A stretch of DNA of 64,000 nucleotides, taken from assembly GCF_003863365.1 (NCBI RefSeq), contig NZ_RQXT01000001.1:248001-312000 (forward strand). Direction: 5' to 3'. Shown here one piece after another: positions 36,498 to 47,035 of the stretch; position 1 is the stretch's first letter; each line of letters starts with the position of its first letter. The notes under the pieces are model-generated. The model ran no database searches, was not told where the DNA came from, and worked only from the letters and a program-made list of their open reading frames with translations. The position numbers and the translations under genes are program-made. The DNA comes from Mesorhizobium tamadayense. GTDB lineage: Bacteria > Pseudomonadota > Alphaproteobacteria > Rhizobiales > Rhizobiaceae.

Positions 36498-39400
36498 ATG
36501 GCAATACTGGCAGCCGTCCACCACCTGACCCATTACAAATACGACCGGCCGGTGGTGCTTGGTCCCCAGGTGATCAGGCTGCAGCCGGCGCCGCATTCGC
36601 GCACCAAGGTGCTCAGCCACTCGCTGAAGGTCGAGCCGAAGAACCACTTCGTCAACCTGCAGCAGGACCCTTACGGCAACTTCCTCGCTCGCTTCGTCTT
36701 CCCGGAGCCCGTGAACGAGTTCAAGATCGAGGTCGATCTCGTCGCCGACATGACGGTCTACAATCCGTTCGATTTCTTCGTCGAACCCTCGGCCGAAACC
36801 TTTCCGTTCGACTATCCGGAGGAAGTCAGGGACGATCTCGCCATCTACCGGACGCCGGAACCGGCAGGGCCGCTGCTGTCGGCATTCCTGAACACCATCG
36901 ATCGCAGCCCAAGAAACACTGTCGATTTCCTCGTCGACCTCAATGCACGGCTGCAGCGCGAGATCGCCTATATCGTGCGCATGGAAACCGGCGTCTATTC
37001 GCCGGAGGAGACGCTCGCCGCGGCCAAGGGCTCGTGCCGGGATACAAGCTGGCTGCTGGTGCAGATACTGCGCAACCTCGGCATCGCGGCGCGCTTCGTT
37101 TCCGGTTATCTGATCCAACTCAAGCCCGATCTGGTTTCGCTCGACGGGCCGCCTGGAACCGCGGTCGATTTTACCGACCTGCATGCCTGGTGCGAAGTCT
37201 ATATTCCGGGCGCCGGCTGGATCGGCTTCGACCCGACCTCCGGTCTGCTTACCGGCGAGAGCCATGTGCCGCTGGCGGCGACGCCGCATTTCCGCAATGC
37301 CGCGCCGATCTCCGGCATGGCGAGCTTCGCCAATGTCGATTTCGGCTTCGACATGCGTGTCGACCGCATCGCCGAGCACCCGCGCATCACCAAGCCGTTC
37401 TCGGACGAGAGCTGGGAAGCACTCGATGCTCTGGGCAACAAGGTCGATGCGGTTTTGCACGAACAGGACGTGCGGCTCACCATAGGCGGCGAGCCGACCT
37501 TCGTGTCGATCGACGATTTCGAGTCCGCCGAATGGAACACCGCCGCCGTCGGGCCGACCAAACGCGATAAGGCGGATGAGTTGATCCGCCGGCTGCGCGA
37601 GCGCTTCGCGCCGGGCGGCTTCCTGCATTACGGGCAGGGCAAGTGGTATCCGGGCGAGAGCCTGCCGCGCTGGACCTTCTCGCTCTACTGGCGCACCGAC
37701 GGAGAGCCGGTCTGGCGCGACCCGTCGCTGATCGCGCGCGAAAAGAGCGAAGCAGATATCGGCCCGCAGCAGGCCGAAAGCCTGCTCAAAGCGATGGCCG
37801 GCGAGCTCGGCATCGAGAAATCGATGGTCAGCGAGGCCTATGAGGATCCGGCCGAATGGCTGCTCAAGGAGGGCAAGCTGCCGGACAATGTCGATCCGTC
37901 CAATTCGAAGCTGGAGGATCCGGAAGAGCGCAGCCGCATGGCGCGTGTGTTCGAGCGTGGCCTGACCAAGCCGTCCGGCTATGTGCTGCCGGTGCAGCGC
38001 TGGAACAGCCAGGCCACGGGACAACACTGGCGCTCGGAGAAATGGAAGACCAGGCGCGGCAGGCTGTTCCTGGTGCCCGGCGATTCGCCGGTCGGCTACC
38101 GCCTGCCGCTCGGCACGCTGCCTTACGTGCCGCCGGCGCAATTCCCTTATATCGTGCCGGTCGATCCGTCGCTGCCGCGCGGTCCGTTGCCGTCGCGGCA
38201 AGCCATCTTGCCGGCATCCGCCCCAGCGGAGCTTGAAGGCGCCGACGAAATGGCGCGCCGCCAGCAGGCGGTGTCCTTCACGGCTGCGACCGGCCAGCAG
38301 GATCGCGTCGAGCAGGTGATCACCGAGATCGGCGGCGCGGTGCGCACCGCGCTTTCGGTCGAGCCGCGCGACGGACGGCTCTGCGTGTTCATGCCGCCGG
38401 TGGAGGCGCTGGAGGACTATCTCGAACTCGTCGCCGCCGCCGAGAATGCGGCGCGCGCGATCGGATTGCCGGTGCACATCGAGGGCTACGGCCCGCCGCA
38501 GGATCAGCGCCTCAACGTCATCCGCGTCGCGCCCGATCCCGGCGTCATCGAGGTCAACATCCACCCGGCCGCCAACTGGCGGGAATGCGTCGCCACGACG
38601 ACCGCGATCTACGAGGAAGCCAGGCAGTCGCGGCTCGGCACCGACAAGTTCATGATCGACGGCCGCCATACCGGCACCGGCGGCGGCAATCATGTCGTGG
38701 TCGGCGGCGCGACGCCCAATGACAGCCCGTTCCTGCGCAGGCCGGATCTGTTGAAGAGCCTGGTGCTGCAGTGGCAACGGCACCCGTCGCTGTCCTATCT
38801 GTTCTCGGGTCTGTTCATCGGCCCGACCAGCCAGGCGCCGCGCATCGACGAGGCGCGCCACGATTTGCTCTATGAGCTCGAGGTCGCACTGGCGCAGGTG
38901 CCGCATCCGGACAAGGGCAATGCGCCCTTGCCGTGGCTGGTCGACCGGCTGTTCCGCAATCTTTTGACCGACGTCACCGGCAACACGCATCGCTCCGAGA
39001 TATGCATCGATAAATTGTTCTCGCCGGACGGCCCGACAGGCCGGCTCGGCCTGGTCGAGTTCCGCGGCTTCGAGATGCCGCCCAACGCGCGCATGAGCCT
39101 GGCGCAGCAGCTTCTCGTCCGCGCCATCATCGCTCGTGCATGGAAGAACCCGCTCGACGGCCGCTTCGTGCGCTGGGGCACATCGCTGCACGACCGCTTC
39201 ATGCTGCCGCATCATGTATGGGCGGATTTCCTCGACGTACTGGAAGACTTGAAATTCAACGGCTTCGAGTTCCGGCCCGAATGGTTCGCCGCGCAGCTCG
39301 AATTCCGCTTTCCCTTCTGCGGCGAGGTGCAGCATGGCGGCGTCAAGCTTGAGTTGAGGCAGGCGCTGGAGCCTTGGCATGTCATGGGCGAACAAGGCGC

Positions 39401-39857
39401 GATCGGCGGCACCGTGCGCTTCGTCGATTCCTCGGTCGAACGGCTGCAGGTGAAAACCGAAGGCCTCAATCCGGAGCGCCACGCCGTCGTCTGCAACGGC
39501 CGCATCGTGCCGATGAAGGTGACCGACAATCGCGAGGTCGCCGTGGCGGGTGTGCGCTTCAAGGCCTGGCAGCCGGCGTCCGGCCTGCATCCGGCTTTGC
39601 CTGTCAACACGCCGCTGGTGTTCGATATCTACGACCGCTGGTCGGGCCGCTCGGTCGGCGGCTGTGTCTACCATGTCGCGCATCCGGGCGGGCGCAGCTA
39701 CGACACCTTCCCTGTCAACGGCAACGAAGCCGAGGCGCGCCGGCTCGCCCGCTTCGAGCCGCGCGGCCACACCCCGGGCGGCTATGTGCTCCACGCCGAA
39801 GAAGCCTCTGAAGAATTCCCGATGACCCTTGACCTAAGGCGGCCGGCAAGACTCTGA
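36498..39857 (+). CDS. Transglutaminase-like domain + DUF2126 protein
   Basis: A large (1119 residue) cytoplasmic protein. Residues about 1-290 form a transglutaminase-like domain with an N-terminal Bact_transglu_N part and a Cys180/His229/Asp245 triad ([22 protein letters not shown]). The rest is DUF2126, including [12 protein letters not shown] and YGPPQDQR, a region often annotated as an amidoligase/peptide-forming domain. It is the first gene of a three-gene cassette with a permuted ATP-grasp ligase and another transglutaminase. The family occurs widely but its substrate is unknown; a role in making or processing gamma- or iso-peptide-linked products is inferred. Confidence 0.9.
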   Translation: MAILAAVHHLTHYKYDRPVVLGPQVIRLQPAPHSRTKVLSHSLKVEPKNHFVNLQQDPYGNFLARFVFPEPVNEFKIEVDLVADMTVYNPFDFFVEPSAETFPFDYPEEVRDDLAIYRTPEPAGPLLSAFLNTIDRSPRNTVDFLVDLNARLQREIAYIVRMETGVYSPEETLAAAKGSCRDTSWLLVQILRNLGIAARFVSGYLIQLKPDLVSLDGPPGTAVDFTDLHAWCEVYIPGAGWIGFDPTSGLLTGESHVPLAATPHFRNAAPISGMASFANVDFGFDMRVDRIAEHPRITKPFSDESWEALDALGNKVDAVLHEQDVRLTIGGEPTFVSIDDFESAEWNTAAVGPTKRDKADELIRRLRERFAPGGFLHYGQGKWYPGESLPRWTFSLYWRTDGEPVWRDPSLIAREKSEADIGPQQAESLLKAMAGELGIEKSMVSEAYEDPAEWLLKEGKLPDNVDPSNSKLEDPEERSRMARVFERGLTKPSGYVLPVQRWNSQATGQHWRSEKWKTRRGRLFLVPGDSPVGYRLPLGTLPYVPPAQFPYIVPVDPSLPRGPLPSRQAILPASAPAELEGADEMARRQQAVSFTAATGQQDRVEQVITEIGGAVRTALSVEPRDGRLCVFMPPVEALEDYLELVAAAENAARAIGLPVHIEGYGPPQDQRLNVIRVAPDPGVIEVNIHPAANWRECVATTTAIYEEARQSRLGTDKFMIDGRHTGTGGGNHVVVGGATPNDSPFLRRPDLLKSLVLQWQRHPSLSYLFSGLFIGPTSQAPRIDEARHDLLYELEVALAQVPHPDKGNAPLPWLVDRLFRNLLTDVTGNTHRSEICIDKLFSPDGPTGRLGLVEFRGFEMPPNARMSLAQQLLVRAIIARAWKNPLDGRFVRWGTSLHDRFMLPHHVWADFLDVLEDLKFNGFEFRPEWFAAQLEFRFPFCGEVQHGGVKLELRQALEPWHVMGEQGAIGGTVRFVDSSVERLQVKTEGLNPERHAVVCNGRIVPMKVTDNREVAVAGVRFKAWQPASGLHPALPVNTPLVFDIYDRWSGRSVGGCVYHVAHPGGRSYDTFPVNGNEAEARRLARFEPRGHTPGGYVLHAEEASEEFPMTLDLRRPARL

Positions 39858-39863
39858 TCAGCG

Positions 39864-42275
39864 ATGGCAAAGGGGAATCAGAAACGGGCGGGCGGCAGGC
39901 CGCGGGCGCATAGCCTGCTGGAGCATTACCGGCCGATCGGCGGCGTCGTCGACGAGATGGTCGACGCATTAGGCAGCCCGCGCCCGGCATGGCGTTCCTT
40001 CATCGGAGCGCTGGACGAATTGGGAGCGGAGACGCTCGGACAGCGCTTTGCCCGCGCCGACCAGTACCTGCGCGACGCCGGCGTCTACTACCGCGTCTAC
40101 GACAAGGCCGGTGCCAACGAGCGCGAATGGCCGCTGGCGCATGTTCCGCTGCTGATCGACGAAAAGGAATGGGTCGAGATCAGTGCCGGGCTGGTCCAGC
40201 GCGCCGACCTGTTCGAGGCGATGCTGGTCGACATCTACGGGCCGAACCGGCTGGTCGAAAAGGGCATCCTGCCGGCTGGGTTGATCGCGGCCAGCCCGGA
40301 ATATCTGCGCCCTGTCGTCGGCACCCGGCCGGCCAATGGCCATTTCCTGCACATGGTCGCCTTCGAGCTCGGCCGCGGCCCGGACGGGCGCTGGTGGGTG
40401 CTCGGCGACCGCACGCAGGCGCCGTCGGGCGCAGGCTTCGCGCTGGAAAACCGCGTCGCCACCACGCGCGCGCTGTCCGACATCTATGGCGAGATGCATG
40501 TGCATCGCCTCGCCGGCTTCTTCCGCCGCTTCCGCGATGCGCTGAACGGCATGGCGAAGGACTCGGGCGGCCGCGTCGCCATCCTGACGCCCGGACCGCT
40601 CAACGAGACCTATTACGAGCACGCCTATATCGCGCGCTATCTCGGCATCATGCTGCTGGAGGGCGAGGACCTGACCGTTTCCGGCGGCCGGCTGATGGTC
40701 CGCACCGTTTCGGGGCTGATGCCGATCGGCGTTTTGTGGCGGCGGCTCGATGCAGCCTTTGCCGATCCGCTCGAGCTCAAGCCCGATTCGCAGATCGGCA
40801 CGCCGGGACTGGTCGAGGCGGTCCGCCGGGGGGCGGTTTCGGCCGTCAATGCGCTCGGCTCGGGCCTGATGGAAACGCGGGCGCTGCTTTCCTTCCTGCC
40901 GAGGATCGCGCGCGAATTGCGGGGCGAAGACCTTTCCCTGCCGAACATCGCCACCTGGTGGTGCGGGCAGGAGGCCGAGCGCAATCATGTGCTTGCCAAT
41001 ATCGATCGCATGATGGTCGGCCCGGCGCTGTCGACGCGGCTTGCTTTCGAGGACGACGATGCAACGCGGCTCGGCTCGGCGCTGCCGGCCGGCGAAAGGG
41101 CGGATCTCATCGCGCGGATCGAAGCCGACGGCGTCGCATTTGTGGGCCAGGAAGCGGTGACGCTCTCGACGACGCCCGTCTACATAGGAGGCCGTCTGGA
41201 GCCGCGGCCCGCCAGCCTGCGCGTGTACCTGGCGCGGACGCCGGAGGGCTGGACGGTGATGCCCGGCGGCTTTGCGCGCGTCGGCTTCTCGCTCGACCCG
41301 ACCGCGATCGCCATGCAGCGCGGCGGCCAGGCGGCCGATGTCTGGGTGGTCAGCGACAGGCCGGTCGAGCGCGAGACGTTGCTGCCGCAGGAGCATGACA
41401 GCTTCACCCGCACCATGCCGGGCAGCCTGCCCAGCCGCGCGGCGGAGAACCTGACATGGCTCGGCCGCTATATCGAGCGCTCGGAAGACACGGTACGCGT
41501 GCTGCGCGCCTATCACGTTAGGCTGGCGGAGACGTCCGACCCAGAGATGCCGTTGCTCGCCGGCATTGAGGATTATCTCGAGCCGTTCGGCATCGAGGTC
41601 GAGTCGGCGATTCCGCTGGGGCTGATCGGCATGCTGGACAGCGCCGTCTACAGCGCCGGCCAGATCCGCGACCGCTTCTCGCCGGACGGCTGGCTGGCGC
41701 TCAAAGACCTGTCGAAGACCATCCATAGATTCGCCTCGACCGTAGCTCCCGGCGATGACGCGACGCGGGCAATGACGGTCATGCTGCGCAAGCTCGCCGG
41801 CTTCTCAGGCCTGCTGCACGAGAACATGTACCGCTTCACCGGCTGGCGTTTCCTGGAGATCGGCCGCCGGTTGGAGCGCGGCATCCAGATAGCCCGCACG
41901 CTGGCGCGGCTGACCGGAAACGGCGCGCCGGACGGCGCGCTCGACATGATGCTGGAGATCGGCGATAGCGTGATGACCCACCGCCGGCAATATCCGGTGC
42001 AGGCCGGCCGGCGCACGGTGATCGACCTGCTCGCGCTCGACCCGCTCAACCCGCGCTCGATCCTGTTCCAGCTCGAGCGGCTCAAGGCCGAGATCGGCAT
42101 GCTGCCATCCGTCGGCGGCGAGGGACACATGTCGCCCGCGGCGAAGGAAATCCTGCAGCTCAACACGGCGATTGCCGTGATGGAGCCGCAGGATATGACC
42201 GCGAAGGTGCTCGACGATATCGCCAACCAGATCGGCGATCTCTACAGCAGCCTCGCCAAGGCCTATTTCGGTTAG
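39864..42275 (+). CDS. Circularly permuted ATP-grasp ligase fused to alpha-E domain
   Basis: A fusion of a type 2 circularly permuted ATP-grasp domain (about residues 1-510; motifs DIYGPNRLVEKGILP and PGPLNETYYEHAY) and an alpha-E helical domain (from about residue 518; AAENLTWLGRYIERSED). In many bacteria these two domains are separate neighbouring genes. The ATP-grasp part predicts an ATP-dependent carboxylate-amine ligase forming an amide bond; alpha-E has no known activity. Six bp after the DUF2126 gene and directly followed by a transglutaminase (TAG-ATG), so the three are clearly coexpressed. Confidence 0.92.
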   Translation: MAKGNQKRAGGRPRAHSLLEHYRPIGGVVDEMVDALGSPRPAWRSFIGALDELGAETLGQRFARADQYLRDAGVYYRVYDKAGANEREWPLAHVPLLIDEKEWVEISAGLVQRADLFEAMLVDIYGPNRLVEKGILPAGLIAASPEYLRPVVGTRPANGHFLHMVAFELGRGPDGRWWVLGDRTQAPSGAGFALENRVATTRALSDIYGEMHVHRLAGFFRRFRDALNGMAKDSGGRVAILTPGPLNETYYEHAYIARYLGIMLLEGEDLTVSGGRLMVRTVSGLMPIGVLWRRLDAAFADPLELKPDSQIGTPGLVEAVRRGAVSAVNALGSGLMETRALLSFLPRIARELRGEDLSLPNIATWWCGQEAERNHVLANIDRMMVGPALSTRLAFEDDDATRLGSALPAGERADLIARIEADGVAFVGQEAVTLSTTPVYIGGRLEPRPASLRVYLARTPEGWTVMPGGFARVGFSLDPTAIAMQRGGQAADVWVVSDRPVERETLLPQEHDSFTRTMPGSLPSRAAENLTWLGRYIERSEDTVRVLRAYHVRLAETSDPEMPLLAGIEDYLEPFGIEVESAIPLGLIGMLDSAVYSAGQIRDRFSPDGWLALKDLSKTIHRFASTVAPGDDATRAMTVMLRKLAGFSGLLHENMYRFTGWRFLEIGRRLERGIQIARTLARLTGNGAPDGALDMMLEIGDSVMTHRRQYPVQAGRRTVIDLLALDPLNPRSILFQLERLKAEIGMLPSVGGEGHMSPAAKEILQLNTAIAVMEPQDMTAKVLDDIANQIGDLYSSLAKAYFG

Positions 42276-43151
42276 ATGCTTTACGACATCAGGCTCCATC
42301 TGCACTACGACTACGCCGCTGCCGCCGGCGGCGGCAGGCACCAGGTGCGCGTGCTGCCGCAAACGATTCCCGGCGTGCAGCGGGTAATCGCGGCCTCGCT
42401 GTCGTTCCAGCCGATGCCGACCGAGCGGGCGGATTTTTCCGACTTCTTCGGCAACAACGTCACCTCGATCGCCTTTCGCGACGCGCATGAGGAACTCGAC
42501 ATCAGGATGAGCGCACGGGTCTCGGTCTCGCGGCCGGAACCTGGCCTCGACGTCTCGCCCGACATCCACGGCTTGAAGGCGGAGCTCGACGCGGTGCGCT
42601 CGCTGTCCCCCGTCGCGCCGCATCATTTCCTCGCCGCCAGCGACCACGCCGGCATCGATACAGCGATCACGTCCTATGCGCGGGAAAGCCTCGCCGGTTC
42701 GGCGGTCGCCACAGCGGTCGATCTGTGCAACCGCATCCACCGCGATTTCACCTATGACGGCAAGGCGACCACCGTGCAGACGCGGGCCGGCGATGCCTTC
42801 GCGCTGAAGCGCGGCGTCTGCCAGGATTTTTCGCACATCATGATCGCCGGGCTGCGCGCGCTCGGCATCCCCGCCGGTTATGTCAGCGGCTTCCTGCGCA
42901 CCATCCCGCCGAAAGGAAAACCCAGGCTTGAGGGCGCCGACGCCATGCATGCCTGGGTCAAGGCCTGGTGCGGCCGCGACGCCGGGTGGCAGGAATTCGA
43001 TCCGACCAACGGCATGCGGGCGAGCAACGACCATATCACCGTCGGACACGGCCGCGACTATTCCGACGTGGCGCCGATCGTCGGCGTCTTGAAAACCACC
43101 GGCGGCCAGGTCGGCGAGCAGGCGGTCGACGTCATTCCGGTGGCTGCCTGA
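42276..43151 (+). CDS. Transglutaminase family cysteine protease-like protein
   Basis: A 291-residue protein with an N-terminal Bact_transglu_N beta domain and a transglutaminase/protease core with Cys182 (RGVCQDFSH), His225 (DAMHAW) and Asp242 (FDPTNG). The ATG follows the preceding TAG directly. It resembles proteases or amidases rather than cross-linking enzymes, and is the predicted hydrolase partner of the adjacent ATP-grasp ligase. Confidence 0.92.
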   Translation: MLYDIRLHLHYDYAAAAGGGRHQVRVLPQTIPGVQRVIAASLSFQPMPTERADFSDFFGNNVTSIAFRDAHEELDIRMSARVSVSRPEPGLDVSPDIHGLKAELDAVRSLSPVAPHHFLAASDHAGIDTAITSYARESLAGSAVATAVDLCNRIHRDFTYDGKATTVQTRAGDAFALKRGVCQDFSHIMIAGLRALGIPAGYVSGFLRTIPPKGKPRLEGADAMHAWVKAWCGRDAGWQEFDPTNGMRASNDHITVGHGRDYSDVAPIVGVLKTTGGQVGEQAVDVIPVAA

Positions 43152-43252
43152 AAGCATGCCACCGGTCGCGCGGGCTGCTTCTCAAATCGCGATTCGGCCG
43201 CTATCTTGCCACCGGGCGTGGGCCGGCCGGGCACTGGCGTGGGGTTCAACTG

Positions 43253-44185
43253 TTGACAGCGGTCAGTGTCATCATTCCAGCACACAATGCGTCGGCAACT
43301 GTCTCCGACACGTTGGCAACCTTGCGTTCGGAGGCCGAGATCATCGGCGAAGTGATATTGGTCGACGATTCCTCAACGGACAATACGGCGGCCGTGGCCG
43401 CGGATGCAGCCTCGCGGCTGGCTTTGCCGCTGCGCGTCGTCCAGTCGCATTGCCGGGACGCAGGCGGCCCCCGCAATCTTGCGCTGACCGATGCACGCTT
43501 TCCCTGGATTTACATGATCGATGCCGACGACCTGCATCTCGATGGCGGGTTGCGGGTGCTGTCCAAGACCCGGACGATGCCAGGCGCGGATATGGTAGTC
43601 GGCGCCTACCGTCGGCGGAACGACGGCCGGGACCGGCAGTTCAAAATGCCGGCCGGCTATACGAATGCCGGGCTCGCCAATGCCTCCGCCTATCTGGAAG
43701 GCAGGATCCGGTCGATTGCCGTCGGCAGCGCGCTGGTGTCGCGGCGCGCGGTCGGCGACACGTGCTTCCCGACCGGGCTTGCCTACGACGAGGACACATT
43801 GTTCTGGGCACGGGTGATGAGCAAGGCTTCGATGGCGGTCGTGACGCAACCTATCATGATCTACTTCGTATCGTCGGAGCGTTCCGATGACCGCTTTGCG
43901 ATAAAGCCTGCGCGGCGCTTCCTCGAATGGCGCCTGGCGCTGCGCGAGCTCGCCGACTGCGGCATTGCGAAATCGTCGTTGAAGGCGCGGGAAGGGCTTG
44001 TGGCTCTCAAGATCGCACGCGTCCATTATGCCCGCGGCGATCTCGAAACGGCAACAAAATTCCTGACCGTCGCCGAAGCCGCCCCCAAGGTTTCCACCGA
44101 CATCTGGCGCTGCATGCGCTACCGGCTGAAGATCGCGGCGCGGCGCCGATTGTGGGGCCAGCAGATCCAGTTGCAAAACGCCTGA
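43253..44185 (+). CDS. Glycosyltransferase family 2 (first of three)
   Basis: A GT-A fold glycosyltransferase with the family 2 opening VSVIIPAHNASATV, the DDSSTDNT nucleotide-binding loop and the metal-binding MIDADD. The start is TTG 43253, with GGGG 8 bases upstream, giving 310 residues; the longer open frame extends through the transglutaminase gene and is not coding. The stop overlaps the next gene as TGATG. The sugar and acceptor cannot be deduced. Confidence 0.85.
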   Translation: MTAVSVIIPAHNASATVSDTLATLRSEAEIIGEVILVDDSSTDNTAAVAADAASRLALPLRVVQSHCRDAGGPRNLALTDARFPWIYMIDADDLHLDGGLRVLSKTRTMPGADMVVGAYRRRNDGRDRQFKMPAGYTNAGLANASAYLEGRIRSIAVGSALVSRRAVGDTCFPTGLAYDEDTLFWARVMSKASMAVVTQPIMIYFVSSERSDDRFAIKPARRFLEWRLALRELADCGIAKSSLKAREGLVALKIARVHYARGDLETATKFLTVAEAAPKVSTDIWRCMRYRLKIAARRRLWGQQIQLQNA

Positions 44186-45072
44186 TGGGCGACGGGCCGG
44201 AACTCGCAGTCGTGGTGATTGGTTTCCGGGCGCCCACCGGGTTGGTGGCGGCGGTGAGGTCGGTGCTCGATCAGGGCAAGCCGCTCGAGGTCGTGGTCGT
44301 GAACTCCGGCGGCGGGAATGCCGAGACCCTTCTGGCCAATGCCGGACTCGATGTGAAAGTCCTCGATGTGAAGGTAATCAATGTCGAGCGGCGGCTGTAT
44401 GTCGGAGCCGCGCGAAATCTCGGCATCGCGGCAACGCAGGCTCCGTTCGTCGCCTTTCTCGCCGACGATTGTCTCGCCTGCCCGGGATGGGCCGAAGCCA
44501 GGCTGCGGCACCACCGCAGCGGCGCTCCTGCAGTGGCGAGCGCGATTTTGAACAGCCATCCGCGCAATCTGGTTGCCTGCGCAGCGCATCTCGCCATGCA
44601 CATGCGGCGCCTGCCCGGTCTTCCCGCTCATAAGGCACTTCGTTACGGCGTTTCCTTCGACCGAAAGCTGTTCGACCGGTATGGGCTGTTCGGCGAGCAG
44701 ATGACGTCTGGAGAAGACACCGAATTCATGGCGCGATTGCCAAAGGCGATGGAGCCATTATGGGAGCCAGCGGTGCTCACCGTCCATCGCAACGAGACGC
44801 GGCTGGCCAAGGTGATAGCCGATCAGTATCGGCGCGGACGCCGATATGGCGCCTACCTCAAATCCGCTGGAGGAAAAAAGCCGTCGCGCGTTTTCCGAGC
44901 GGTATTTCGGGACCGGCGAAATGTCGGCAAGTTCGCAAAAGAAGGCCTGCCCGAAAAGGATAGAGATTTCGCAATGCTTTCGCTGCCGATCGTTTGGCTG
45001 GCATTGTTCGCCAAATCATTGGGCGCGGCCGTCGGCGCCAAGTATGGCGACACGCAAGGCCGGCGCCAGTGA
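44185..45072 (+). CDS. Glycosyltransferase family 2-like (second of three)
   Basis: A 295-residue GT-A protein with ELAVVVIGFRAP, an ARNLGIAATQAPFVAFLADDC segment (key DD pair) and EDTEFMARLP, the acceptor-side acidic motif. The C-terminal region carries basic and hydrophobic segments that may associate with the membrane. The start ATG 44185 overlaps the previous stop and its own stop overlaps the following GTG, so the three are translated in series. Confidence 0.85.
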   Translation: MGDGPELAVVVIGFRAPTGLVAAVRSVLDQGKPLEVVVVNSGGGNAETLLANAGLDVKVLDVKVINVERRLYVGAARNLGIAATQAPFVAFLADDCLACPGWAEARLRHHRSGAPAVASAILNSHPRNLVACAAHLAMHMRRLPGLPAHKALRYGVSFDRKLFDRYGLFGEQMTSGEDTEFMARLPKAMEPLWEPAVLTVHRNETRLAKVIADQYRRGRRYGAYLKSAGGKKPSRVFRAVFRDRRNVGKFAKEGLPEKDRDFAMLSLPIVWLALFAKSLGAAVGAKYGDTQGRRQ

Positions 45073-45812
45073 TCGCGGTCGAGATGAAGCCGCTGCGTTG
45101 GCGGCGCGGTCGATGGTTCTGGTCGCGGCAACGGATCGTCGCCGTCTTCAGCTATCGCTACGATGCGCATCTGGTGTCCGACCTCATCGCCAACCTCGAT
45201 CCTGTCGTGGACGGCTGGATCGCCTTCGACGACAGAGCTGCAGCCGAGGTTTTCAGCAGCGAACCGCAGAGGCGGCACGCTCTGCTCTGTGCAGCCTATG
45301 AAGCAGGCGCCGATTGGATCCTGGCAATGGATCCCGATGAGAGGCTGGAAACCGCGGCCGCCGACCGAATCGGCCAACTGACCAGCGGATCGCGGCGCAA
45401 TGCCTGGGGATTTCGCTTAAGGGAGATGTATACGCCGGCAAGCTATCGCGTCGACGGCGTCTGGGGCCAGAAGATGCAGCACAGGCTTTTCCCCGCCTGC
45501 CGCCCGGACCTGCACAGATCGCAAGGGCTTCATGGCGCTTGGTTCCCGGAAGACCTTCGCTTCAAGCTCCGGGACAGCGGCCTCAATCTCTATCATTTGA
45601 AGATGATCGAACCAAAACGGCGCGCGGCACGTCGCGACCTCTACAATCATCTCGATCCGGACCGCCGTTTGCAGCAGATCGGCTACGACTATCTGGCGGA
45701 TGAGTCGGAAGCGGTTCTTGAGGTGATACCGGCCGGGCGAGACTACTTTCCCGCCCACACCGACGATGGTGGGCTCAGGATGGCGGACGTGTCCGCCGAC
45801 CGGCAGGGCTGA
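45069..45812 (+). CDS. Glycosyltransferase family 2-like (third of three)
   Basis: A 247-residue protein with IVAVFSYRYDAH, DGWIAFDDRA and the donor-site motif ILAMDPDERLE, as in glycosyltransferase family 2_4-type proteins. The GTG start at 45069 overlaps the preceding stop (GTGA); ATG 45084 is the alternative. It lacks membrane segments. It forms a coupled run with the two upstream glycosyltransferases and may modify a surface glycan, but there is no polysaccharide export gene nearby. Confidence 0.78.
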   Translation: MIAVEMKPLRWRRGRWFWSRQRIVAVFSYRYDAHLVSDLIANLDPVVDGWIAFDDRAAAEVFSSEPQRRHALLCAAYEAGADWILAMDPDERLETAAADRIGQLTSGSRRNAWGFRLREMYTPASYRVDGVWGQKMQHRLFPACRPDLHRSQGLHGAWFPEDLRFKLRDSGLNLYHLKMIEPKRRAARRDLYNHLDPDRRLQQIGYDYLADESEAVLEVIPAGRDYFPAHTDDGGLRMADVSADRQG

Positions 45813-45886
45813 AGGGCGCTCTCCGGGACAGCGGAACCAGCCGCCTGTCGGGCGGCTTATCTACGGACAAGTTCCGTGGAGCCATC

Positions 45887-46978
45887 ATGCTGCAACGAGC
45901 ACAATCGTCCTCCGACCGTCTGGCGGGCGGTGAGGAAACGCAAGAGAACGGCGTGCAGAGTTCCGCCGAGCGCGCTTCGCTCAGCTATGTCAGCGACGCC
46001 GATCCGGGCATCCGGCGCCTGAGAAAAGGCAAGGGATTCTCCTACGTCGGCCCGAACGGGAGCGCGGTCAGCGCAGCGACGCTTGACCGCATCAAGGCGA
46101 TCGTCATCCCGCCGGCTTGGACGGATGTGTGGATTTCGCCCGAGCCCAACGGCCATATCCAGGCGACCGGCCGGGATCAGCGCGGGCGCAAGCAGTACCG
46201 CTATCACTCGCAATGGACCGAGGAGCGGGACGGCGCCAAATATTCCAGTCTTGTTGCTTTTGCCGAGGCGTTGCCTGATCTCCGGAGCCAGATCGATTCC
46301 GACTTGCGCCGGCACGGCCTGCCGATCGAACGTGTGGTCGCCTCGGTCGTCTGGCTGCTCGACAACACCATGATTCGTGTCGGCAATGCCGCCTATGCCC
46401 GGGAAAACAAGAGTTTCGGGCTGACCACGTTGCGCGACCGCCATGTAGAAATCACCGGTTCCAGCCTGCGCTTCGCCTTCAAGGGCAAATCCGGCAAGGA
46501 GTGGAAGCTGAGGCTGGTCGATCGCCGCATAGCCAAAATCGTGCGCGGCGCCCAGGACCTGCCGGGCCAGAAATTGTTCCAATATCTCGATGAAGACGGC
46601 GATCGCCGGCCGGTGCGCTCTGAGGACATCAACCGCTATATCCGCGACGCGTCTGGCCCGGAGTTCAGCTCCAAGCATTTCCGCACCTGGGGCGGCACCA
46701 TCCATGCGGCATCCTTGCTTGCGCAGGCGGAGCTTCCCGAAAGCATGACCCGGCAAAAGCGGGTGATGAACAGTATCGTCGACAAGGTCGCTGAACGGCT
46801 CGGCAACACGCGAGCCGTCTGCCGCCAGTGCTATATCCACCCGCTCGTCTTCGAGGCGTGGGCCGAGGGGAAGCTGCTTAGCGAAATGGCGGAAGCCAAC
46901 AAGCGGAAGCGCCTTATGCCGGGCCTCGATGAGGAGGAGACACTGGTGCTCAGATGGCTTAAGGCGCGCGGAGCCTGA
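45887..46978 (+). CDS. DNA topoisomerase IB (poxvirus type)
   Basis: A 363-residue type IB topoisomerase that relaxes supercoils through a 3'-phosphotyrosine intermediate. The N-terminal domain contains FSYVGPNGSAV and IPPAWTDVWISP; the catalytic domain has RVGNAAYARENKSFGLTTLR, FKGKSGKEW (Lys), KHFRTWGGT (Arg region) and the nucleophile Tyr in CRQCYIHP. Bacterial relatives are common in soil alphaproteobacteria. Start ATG 45887 follows GGAG. It is not obviously linked to its neighbours. Confidence 0.94.
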   Translation: MLQRAQSSSDRLAGGEETQENGVQSSAERASLSYVSDADPGIRRLRKGKGFSYVGPNGSAVSAATLDRIKAIVIPPAWTDVWISPEPNGHIQATGRDQRGRKQYRYHSQWTEERDGAKYSSLVAFAEALPDLRSQIDSDLRRHGLPIERVVASVVWLLDNTMIRVGNAAYARENKSFGLTTLRDRHVEITGSSLRFAFKGKSGKEWKLRLVDRRIAKIVRGAQDLPGQKLFQYLDEDGDRRPVRSEDINRYIRDASGPEFSSKHFRTWGGTIHAASLLAQAELPESMTRQKRVMNSIVDKVAERLGNTRAVCRQCYIHPLVFEAWAEGKLLSEMAEANKRKRLMPGLDEEETLVLRWLKARGA

Positions 46979-47035
46979 CGAACGGCAGGCGCACAAGGGT
47001 AAGCCCGTGATCGCCCTAATTTTTTATCGACCTTG

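Noticed and set aside
36459..39794. A 1111-codon minus-strand open frame opposite the DUF2126 gene
   Set aside because: Low-complexity Arg/His/Asp-rich translation with no motif; the plus strand has intact transglutaminase motifs and the neighbouring genes share its direction.
45850..45870. AGCCGCC/GGCGGCT hairpin after the third glycosyltransferase as a terminator
   Set aside because: The stem is reasonable but the following sequence (TATCTACG) lacks a T-run, so I could not support it.
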